19,594 nucleotides of DNA, from the NCBI GenBank assembly GCA_021160705.1, contig JAGHBZ010000110.1, forward strand, positions 1-19,594, given 5' to 3'. The translations under genes were made by a program, and so were the position numbers. Each line of letters starts with the position of its first letter. The stretch's first letter is position 1. Positions 1-5,030 of the stretch are shown here, piece by piece. Origin of the DNA: Candidatus Sumerlaeota bacterium. Its GTDB lineage: Bacteria > Sumerlaeota > Sumerlaeia > MWCT01 > JAGHBZ01. The notes under the pieces were generated by a model. It was not told where the DNA came from. It saw only the letters and a list, made by a program, of their open reading frames with translations, and made no database searches.

Positions 1-30
1 GCACTCCTGACGCACTTTTTAATTTTCGCA

Positions 31-62
31 TCTTAACATTTTCTATTCTTAACATTTTCTAT
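31..62. repeat. Perfect 16-bp tandem duplication
   Basis: The unit TCTTAACATTTTCTAT occurs twice with no spacer (31-46 and 47-62). It is AT-rich and noncoding. It may be a slipped-strand duplication or a paired protein-binding site; nothing in the sequence decides between these. Confidence 0.9.
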
Positions 63-281
63 CTGAGATACGGGGAAATTTTTTATCACACCTTGCTTCT
101 ATGGAGCTGGCGTTTTTTTTCTTATTCCCATTAATCTCAGTGACTCTTCTGGGCTACATACAGGATATTCCTTTGAGCTCTGTCAAAGAAAGGATAGGTT
201 AAATAATACTTACACGTCAAACCAGCAGAAGAAGGAGATAAAGGGTTAAGAAAGTTAAATATGGGGAATATAGAATTTTAT

Positions 282-311
282 TTGACAAATTACGGTAGGT
301 TGTAGCATAAA
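282..311 (+). promoter_or_regulatory. Candidate sigma70-type promoter for the PilO-like gene
   Basis: A perfect TTGACA (282-287) is followed after 18 bases by CATAAA (306-311), a 4/6 match to the -10 consensus. Transcription would start near 318, leaving a leader of about 50 bases before the ATG at 371. The -35 is strong and the -10 is mediocre. Confidence 0.4.
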
Positions 312-370
312 ATAAATATCATTTTTAGACATAATAAATTCATAATTTCAATGAAAGAGCCAAATGAATA

Positions 371-1621
371 ATGGCTGTAACTCTGGGAAATCGTGAAAAG
401 ATTGTCATACTGAGCATTATTGGGATATTTGTAATTGCTGGACTCCATCTATTTATCTTTTCACCAAAAGCCCGTATGTATTCTGAGAGCAAATCAGAGA
501 TGGAAAAGGCGAAACAAAGTTACGACCAACTCCGTAATATTTCCCCGGTAAAGCTTGATAGTTATATTAAAGAGACGGAAAAATATGAGCAGTTATTTCA
601 TAAGATACTTCGTACGCTCAAGCTCGATGCGCCACGAATATATCTTAATCCAACAGCCCCGGAGAACCGTGCGAAGATAAGAGATATTCGGCGTGCACAC
701 ATCCGTGAATTAATGCGATTACAGAAGGAATCTAAGGTTTCATTGACGTTTCTTGGCGAGAATGGGTGGGATTTTCCCAAGCAACTCCCGGAAGATATCA
801 CCAAAAAACGTGTTAATCTCTGGGACATTATTTCAAAAATCGCTGACGTCCAGAGTATTATTGAAATGAGCAAGGATAGCCCTACGGTATTAGAACAAAA
901 AGAGGTACAATACCGTGACCTAATGCGACAAATCGGTATTGATGTGGATAAGCTCGACAAAATAAAGAGTTTTGGTACTATAGTCCCACACCTCAAATTA
1001 ATGGCACATGCGGAGCTCATTTTAAAAGAGAAACCTCAGGATTACAAAATTACCATAGATGAACTCTATAGGTTATTACGGATAGAGTTTGACCCCGGAA
1101 CCGCTTATATGGGGAATCGTCAACTGGCATTTTTAATAGACATTATCAATAGAGCAGAGAAGGATAATATAGATGAGGTGGTAAGTGTCCATCTGTTTGA
1201 CCCACAGACTGTCTCCGAGGTAGAAAAAGTGGAGCCGGGTACCAAGAAGAAAGCTCCAGGAGCTCCTCCAGCTGTACCTCCACGATTCCCTCCTATTGAA
1301 GGATTCAGAGGAGGAGAAGTACCCCCTGAGTTTATGACAGAATTTGGTGGAATGGGATTTGAAGGAATGGCGATGCCTATGGCGCCAACGGAAGTCCGGA
1401 AACCTATTGCTACATTAGTGCCTATTCAAATTCGGTATAAAGCCTCCAATTTAAACTCCTCAAGGTTTCTTTATGAGCTGACTCATTGTCCGGCAACTTA
1501 CGAGATAGATGATTTAGCTATTCGTTCAATCGCAGAGGCAAATGTTGAAGTAATTACGACCATTAATGTCACCGCACAGGTCGTTGGTGTTCTTGTCTCA
1601 CTGGAGGGAGGTAGTACATAG
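371..1621 (+). CDS. PilO/Amuc_1100-like membrane-anchored pilus-assembly protein
   Basis: This is a single-pass inner-membrane protein with a long periplasmic part. Residues about 10-30 form one hydrophobic helix, followed by a charged, probably coiled-coil stretch (about 38-90). A proline-, glycine- and methionine-rich low-complexity segment lies at about 287-343, and a C-terminal domain (343-416) ends in alternating hydrophobic strands. One N-terminal helix, a coil and a ferredoxin-like C-terminal domain is the plan of PilO/GspM-type proteins of type IV pilus and type II secretion assembly, including the larger Amuc_1100 group. At 416 residues it is about twice as long as classical PilO. 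No pilM, pilN or pilQ lies next to it. It abuts the zinc-ribbon gene directly. The start is the ATG at 371; the ribosome-binding site is weak. The family assignment rests on architecture, not on a signature motif. Confidence 0.55.
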   Translation: MAVTLGNREKIVILSIIGIFVIAGLHLFIFSPKARMYSESKSEMEKAKQSYDQLRNISPVKLDSYIKETEKYEQLFHKILRTLKLDAPRIYLNPTAPENRAKIRDIRRAHIRELMRLQKESKVSLTFLGENGWDFPKQLPEDITKKRVNLWDIISKIADVQSIIEMSKDSPTVLEQKEVQYRDLMRQIGIDVDKLDKIKSFGTIVPHLKLMAHAELILKEKPQDYKITIDELYRLLRIEFDPGTAYMGNRQLAFLIDIINRAEKDNIDEVVSVHLFDPQTVSEVEKVEPGTKKKAPGAPPAVPPRFPPIEGFRGGEVPPEFMTEFGGMGFEGMAMPMAPTEVRKPIATLVPIQIRYKASNLNSSRFLYELTHCPATYEIDDLAIRSIAEANVEVITTINVTAQVVGVLVSLEGGST

Positions 1622-1813
1622 ATGATTTCACCACAGCTTTTGAAGATACTTGTGTGCCCCAAGTGCAAGGGAGAGATAAAATTAATCTCAAATGAAGGGA
1701 AAGAGTGGTTAATATGTAAGGCGTGTAAGCTCCGCTATCCCATTATTGATGACATCCCGGTTATGCGTGTTGACAAAGCGGAGCGGCTTGAGGAGGATGA
1801 GAAGCAAGGATAG
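1622..1813 (+). CDS. YcaR/Trm112-like small zinc-ribbon protein
   Basis: The 63-residue protein has the layout of the UPF0434/YcaR-Trm112 family: an N-terminal LLKILVCPKC segment with Cys12 and Cys15, a second pair Cys32/Cys35 in an ICKAC motif, then the conserved YPI-DDIPVM turn at about 39-48. The four cysteines probably bind one zinc. Trm112 proteins stabilise partner methyltransferases; the role of bacterial YcaR is not established. The ATG directly follows the stop codon of the preceding gene, and a GGAGGGAGG-type ribosome-binding site lies inside the end of that gene, so the two are translationally linked. The acidic tail (about 54-63) is normal for the family. Confidence 0.88.
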   Translation: MISPQLLKILVCPKCKGEIKLISNEGKEWLICKACKLRYPIIDDIPVMRVDKAERLEEDEKQG

Positions 1814-1856
1814 AAGATTACTATTTTTTTATGAATCCAGAAATGGTCTTTAGAAA

Positions 1857-2645
1857 ATGGAACTAAAAATCTACAAATCAGACCATAATGTCTACATAGA
1901 GATTTCAGGACGAGTTATCCTTGACGAATGCGAACGATTGAAGGATGCAGTTGTCTCAATAATAGATAAGGGTGTAAATCAGGTCTATCTTGAGTTTTCC
2001 AAAGTTGATTTTATAGACAGTGCGGGGCTGGGTGTGCTTGTTGGGCTCAAAATGACCGCCAATAAGAACAAGACTCGTCTTATCCTCGTTTCACCGTCGC
2101 AGAATTTTTCTGACATTCTTGCGGTCTCCAAGTTGGATAGTATATTTGACATTATTGATGGAGCAGAGGCTGAGTTGCTTAAGGCATCTTTGACTTTGCC
2201 GGAATATCTCTATAAGATACCTGAGAAAGAAGAACCATCAGTTAAACTGGGTGTCTCTAAAGGGGAAAAGGTCTCACCATCTCTGGAGTCTACACCTGCT
2301 ACTTCAAAGACGCCAACTTCTGCGCAAGAGTCAGCTCCGGTTATTCCCCCCACGTTCAAGTCCGACCAGGATATTATTAAGGAGCTCTGTCAGCGTGCGG
2401 TTGAGCATATTCGCCAGGGTGAGTATGAACAGGCGGTTAATGAGTATCTCAAGGCACTCCAAATTGACCCGGAATATCTACCTGCTCACAATAACCTGGC
2501 GATAGTGTATGAGAAGAAACCCTCCTGGCACTCCAAAGCTATTGAACAATGGGAAAAGGTACTGGAACTCAGTCAGAAACGCGGAGACCAGAAACACATT
2601 GACCGGGCACGTAAACATCTGGCAAATCTAAAAAAACTTGTCTGA
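1857..2645 (+). CDS. STAS domain-TPR fusion protein (anti-sigma-antagonist-like)
   Basis: Residues 1-110 form a STAS domain of the SpoIIAA/RsbV type. The signature DFIDSAGLG (51-59) contains Ser55, the position phosphorylated by serine kinases in that family. Residues about 120-168 are a Pro/Ser/Thr/Lys-rich linker. Residues about 172-255 form two to three tetratricopeptide-like helical pairs, including AVEHIRQGEYEQAVNEYLKA and the LPAHNNLAIVYEK motif, a protein-binding scaffold. Canonical anti-sigma antagonists are about 110 residues, so the TPR tail is an added module, perhaps tethering a phosphorylation switch to a partner complex. No kinase, phosphatase or sigma factor gene is nearby. It starts 43 bases after the zinc-ribbon gene on the same strand. 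The ATG at 1857 lacks a strong ribosome-binding site. Confidence 0.85.
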   Translation: MELKIYKSDHNVYIEISGRVILDECERLKDAVVSIIDKGVNQVYLEFSKVDFIDSAGLGVLVGLKMTANKNKTRLILVSPSQNFSDILAVSKLDSIFDIIDGAEAELLKASLTLPEYLYKIPEKEEPSVKLGVSKGEKVSPSLESTPATSKTPTSAQESAPVIPPTFKSDQDIIKELCQRAVEHIRQGEYEQAVNEYLKALQIDPEYLPAHNNLAIVYEKKPSWHSKAIEQWEKVLELSQKRGDQKHIDRARKHLANLKKLV

Positions 2646-2653
2646 TTCTCTCC

Positions 2654-2676
2654 AGATGCTGACTTATCCAGCATCT
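2654..2676. terminator. Perfect 8-bp hairpin between convergent genes
   Basis: AGATGCTG (2654-2661) and CAGCATCT (2669-2676) are exact inverted repeats around a 7-base loop. They lie 9 bases after the STAS-TPR stop and about 55 bases after the DUF362 stop on the other strand. No T-run follows on either strand, so it is at best a non-canonical bidirectional terminator or an RNA 3'-end stabiliser. Confidence 0.45.
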
Positions 2677-2730
2677 ATGATGTAAGAAATCTGACTCTCC
2701 CCTGGTAAACCTGCGATAGCTTTTTCAGGA

Positions 2731-3831
2731 TTATGTATTACCTTTCTTGCCATAGGAGAGAAAGAGCTTGCCCCAATCGGTCTTGAGAAATTCCTTAACG
2801 CGTTTTCGCCCGATTGCGTTAAACCAAAAGAAGTCGTAGTACAATCGGGATGCGGCGTAGGACCAGGGGACAAGGGGGCTACGAAGTAGCAGACCCTCAA
2901 AGGGTTTGAGTGGACCCCAGTAAATGGCTTTTTGTCCACGACTGGCGAAGGTCTCCTCCTGGCGAAACCCGAAGTTAACGTCGCTGATATCTTCTCCCAC
3001 AATCTCAATATCTTTCGGGTCGCCGATGCCCAATCCCTCTTCGTGAGCCATCCGAATAAATCCGAGTTTCATAGGTTCAAATCCCTGCATCTTAGCGCTC
3101 ACTGCATCAATAGCCACCTGGTCTGCACTTGCGAGGATGTAGTTTTTAATAACGGGACGCATTGCACGGGGTCCGGCGCCGTCGCCACATACTGTACCGT
3201 CCATCACGGCAAATAAACCACTATGTATCTCTTTCTGAATCTGAAGCAGGTCGACCAGTGTCTCGTGAATGACCCCGTGTGTCCAGTGGCGTCGTTCGCT
3301 CAAAAGACCCCCAAATGCGTTTTTCATTGCGCCTGTGATTGTGGTAAACACATGAGTCTTTACAGTTGGCAGTTGGATGATGCTTTTGCCGATAAACATC
3401 TCCGGAATCTTCACACCATCGGGGAAAATCCTGTGTAGCACTTTATATTTAAAATTTTTGGGTTGATACACTATCCACTTAACAGGCTTTTCGTAAAGAT
3501 GAACCGGGGTGAGTCCGTACTTTTCGTCGACCACGTTGTAGCGATTATTAATGATTCCACGTTTAGCACTGACCACCACGGTTCGGTTATGAGCCGGGAT
3601 AATTTGTTCGGCTCTAAACCCAGCCTCAATTAAAGTTTTCACCACGCCTTCATATTGCCAGGGCTGGGTAGAGCAGGCTGGATAATAATGATGCCAGGAG
3701 ATATTTACCTTGAGGATAACATCTTTATCTTTTGGCAGGACATCTTCAAATCCAGCCATTTTCATCAGCCGACTGTAATCCTCCAGCACAGTGGAGGGTG
3801 AAGTTTTTAAGACAGCGACTTTCGACCGCAT
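2731..3831 (-). CDS. DUF362 domain-containing protein
   Basis: The 366-residue protein carries hallmarks of the DUF362 family: DVILKVNISWHH (37-48), the LPTVKTHVFTTITGAMKNAFGG block (about 154-175), DGTVCGDGAGPRAM (211-224) and the ILASADQVAIDAV block (232-244). DUF362 function is not settled; some members carry a ferredoxin-like [4Fe-4S] domain, but no CxxCxxC cluster motif is visible here. The C-terminus (about 315-366) is aromatic and basic, possibly amphipathic. The start is well supported: AAAGGAG lies 7 bases before the ATG. It is the third gene of the ahbA-ahbB operon, 13 bases after ahbB, so a role tied to tetrapyrrole or redox chemistry is reasonable inference but unproven. Confidence 0.85.
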   Translation of the reverse strand: MRSKVAVLKTSPSTVLEDYSRLMKMAGFEDVLPKDKDVILKVNISWHHYYPACSTQPWQYEGVVKTLIEAGFRAEQIIPAHNRTVVVSAKRGIINNRYNVVDEKYGLTPVHLYEKPVKWIVYQPKNFKYKVLHRIFPDGVKIPEMFIGKSIIQLPTVKTHVFTTITGAMKNAFGGLLSERRHWTHGVIHETLVDLLQIQKEIHSGLFAVMDGTVCGDGAGPRAMRPVIKNYILASADQVAIDAVSAKMQGFEPMKLGFIRMAHEEGLGIGDPKDIEIVGEDISDVNFGFRQEETFASRGQKAIYWGPLKPFEGLLLRSPLVPWSYAASRLYYDFFWFNAIGRKRVKEFLKTDWGKLFLSYGKKGNT

Positions 3832-3844
3832 CTCTCCGCTCCTT

Positions 3845-4315
3845 TTAAATAATTGTTAGACTTGTCTTTTTAAATTCTTTGACTGTGAAAAGCAACTGAT
3901 AATCATTGATACCAGTTTGTTGAGCAATGGTTTGTGCGATACGGCGGCATTCGTTTTCTGAGCTGGCGTGTATCATAGCAAAGAGACGATACTGCCAGTT
4001 CTTCGGGCATTCACGCTCATAGCAATGAGTAACTTCAGGTCTGGCTGAGAGAAGTTGAGCAACCTCCTCAATCCTTTCAGGCGGCACAGCCCAGAGAGAC
4101 ATTGCATTTGCGCGCCTGCCTACCTGCTGGTGACTCACCACACCGCCAAATCTCCGAATAATTCCTGAGGAGAGCCACTCTTTGAGTTTCTGGAGCACGG
4201 CTTCCTCTGTCATACCGACCTTTTCCCCTATAAGGGCAAACGGTTCTTTAACCAGAGGAACACTCTCCTGCAGATACGCCACTAAACGTTGCTCTTTTTC
4301 ACTTAGTGAAATCAT
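3845..4315 (-). CDS. ahbB: Siroheme decarboxylase subunit AhbB-like (Lrp/AsnC fold)
   Basis: The protein has an N-terminal winged helix-turn-helix (about 5-60) and an Lrp/AsnC-type C-terminal domain, but carries motifs of siroheme decarboxylases rather than of plain regulators: RRFGG (54-58), SHQQVGRRANAM (61-72), VTHCYER (95-101), NWQYRLFAMIH (106-116) and a basic tail after LLFTVKEFKK. AhbA and AhbB together convert siroheme to 12,18-didecarboxysiroheme in the siroheme-dependent haem pathway; the homologous NirD/L/G/H proteins act in haem d1 synthesis. The RRFGG-HQ-ANAM pattern suggests the AhbB side. Its ATG overlaps the ahbA stop in an ATGA, typical of coupled subunits. A nirGH-type assignment cannot be excluded from this window alone. 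Confidence 0.85.
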   Translation of the reverse strand: MISLSEKEQRLVAYLQESVPLVKEPFALIGEKVGMTEEAVLQKLKEWLSSGIIRRFGGVVSHQQVGRRANAMSLWAVPPERIEEVAQLLSARPEVTHCYERECPKNWQYRLFAMIHASSENECRRIAQTIAQQTGINDYQLLFTVKEFKKTSLTII

Positions 4316-4770
4316 AACTGAGATACCAGAAACCGCGCATCAATCTTAAATGTTCGGCGTGCCGGGAACTCAAGCAGGTCTTCTATTGCCTGATTTTTCC
4401 TAATCTCTGAGATAATTTCCCGGAGTCGGGTTTCGTCAGGGGCTGTGAGGGTAAACCATAGATTGAACGGGTGGGCGCGCTGATAATTGTGGGTCACTTC
4501 AGTATATTTATTAATTTCTTCTGCAACTCGGTCTAAATGTGATTGGTCAGGGATTTTCAAAGCAACTAATGTAGAGACCATCCCCAGCTTTTCAGGGGAG
4601 AAGACCGCACCAATCCGCCGAAGTACACCGGAATGTTTCAATCGCTTTACTCGTTCAATTACCCCTTCTTCATCAAGTCCTAAAGCCTGTCCCAACTCCT
4701 GGAAAGGACGTGAACTCAATGGAAACTCCGCCTGAAGAAGGTCAATTAATCTTTTATCTACCGTGTTCAT
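4312..4770 (-). CDS. ahbA: Siroheme decarboxylase subunit AhbA-like (Lrp/AsnC fold)
   Basis: This is the partner of AhbB, encoded just upstream and overlapping it by four bases. From the chosen ATG it is 152 residues, with a helix-turn-helix (about 6-50), RRIGAVFSPEKLGMVSTLVA (51-70), VTHNYQRAH (92-100) and NLWFTLTAP (103-111). These are the characteristic AhbA blocks, where conserved His and Arg residues handle siroheme carboxylates. The complex removes two acetate carboxyl groups of siroheme in the cytosol. The frame is also open to a TTG at 4791 (159 residues), but the ATG at 4770 gives the usual family N-terminus; neither start has a good ribosome-binding site. A TATAAT-like -10 lies at 4808-4813. 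AhbC and AhbD, the later radical-SAM steps, are not in the window. Confidence 0.85.
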   Translation of the reverse strand: MNTVDKRLIDLLQAEFPLSSRPFQELGQALGLDEEGVIERVKRLKHSGVLRRIGAVFSPEKLGMVSTLVALKIPDQSHLDRVAEEINKYTEVTHNYQRAHPFNLWFTLTAPDETRLREIISEIRKNQAIEDLLEFPARRTFKIDARFLVSQL

Positions 4771-4807
4771 TATGCTGTGCAAATAAAACAAATCTCTTTT
4801 ATCTTAC

Positions 4808-4813
4808 ATTATA
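4808..4813 (-). promoter_or_regulatory. Candidate -10 element for the ahb operon
   Basis: The minus strand reads TATAAT, a perfect -10. A TTGACT (minus strand, 4825-4830) lies only 11 bases upstream, too close to be its -35, and no good hexamer sits at 16-18 bases. Transcription from here would begin near 4801, about 30 bases before the ahbA ATG. The missing -35 could mean activator dependence. Confidence 0.35.
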
Positions 4814-4841
4814 TGGAGGGGCTGAGTCAAAATTATAAATC

Positions 4842-4859
4842 GCCTGAAGCGATTCAGGC
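4842..4859. promoter_or_regulatory. Perfect hairpin/dyad in the divergent ahbA-glycosidase region
   Basis: GCCTGAA (4842-4848) and TTCAGGC (4853-4859) are exact inverted repeats around GCGA, a GNRA-type tetraloop on the plus strand. It lies about 70 bases upstream of ahbA and 170 upstream of the glycosidase, so it is either a DNA operator for one of the divergent promoters or an RNA hairpin. A similar element lies at 10529-10543; both are preceded by AAATCG. Confidence 0.5.
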
Positions 4860-4927
4860 AGGGGATATTCTCGCTAATTCTGAAAAGTAACAGCAAGATT
4901 CTCAGATGCCTCTCTAAAAAATTTCTC

Positions 4928-4956
4928 TTGACCTTCAAGTAGACTTAAAATTTAAC
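4928..4956 (+). promoter_or_regulatory. Weak candidate promoter for the secreted glycosidase
   Basis: TTGACC (4928-4933) is separated by 17 bases from TTTAAC (4951-4956), a 4/6 match to the -10. Transcription would start near 4963, giving a leader of about 68 bases. The -35 is good and the -10 is poor. Confidence 0.3.
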
Positions 4957-5030
4957 GGCACAAATTAATTGATATTCAAAGAGGAACACAGTAGAGTAAT
5001 TAAAACACATTTTTATACTGCGAGGAGACA

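Larger units (their letters stand above)
1..370. other. Intergenic leader before the PilO-like gene
   Basis: No gene is supported in this AT-rich stretch. It contains a perfect 16-bp tandem duplication (31-62), an eight-T run near 113-120 with no convincing stem before it, and a promoter-like pair at 282-311. A six-codon mini-ORF (ATG at 351, stop 369-371) overlaps the start codon of the next gene as TAATG. This could couple translation, but it is too short to call a gene. One forward frame is open from the window edge to 134, but its low-complexity translation does not look like a protein end. Confidence 0.6.

Noticed and set aside
100..121. Eight-T run that might be a Rho-independent terminator
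   Set aside because: Only a 3-bp stem can be formed before the T-run, too weak to call.
3..134. Forward frame open from the window edge to a stop at 132-134
   Set aside because: The translation is low-complexity Phe/Leu/Ile/Tyr-rich and spans the tandem duplication, with no recognisable protein end. It could be the tail of an upstream gene but is not supported.
3845..4770. Two Lrp/AsnC-type transcriptional regulators
   Set aside because: The fold is shared, but the paired overlapping genes with RRIGA/RRFGG, VTHNYQR/VTHCYER and NLWFTL/NWQYRLFAMIH blocks match siroheme decarboxylase subunits better.
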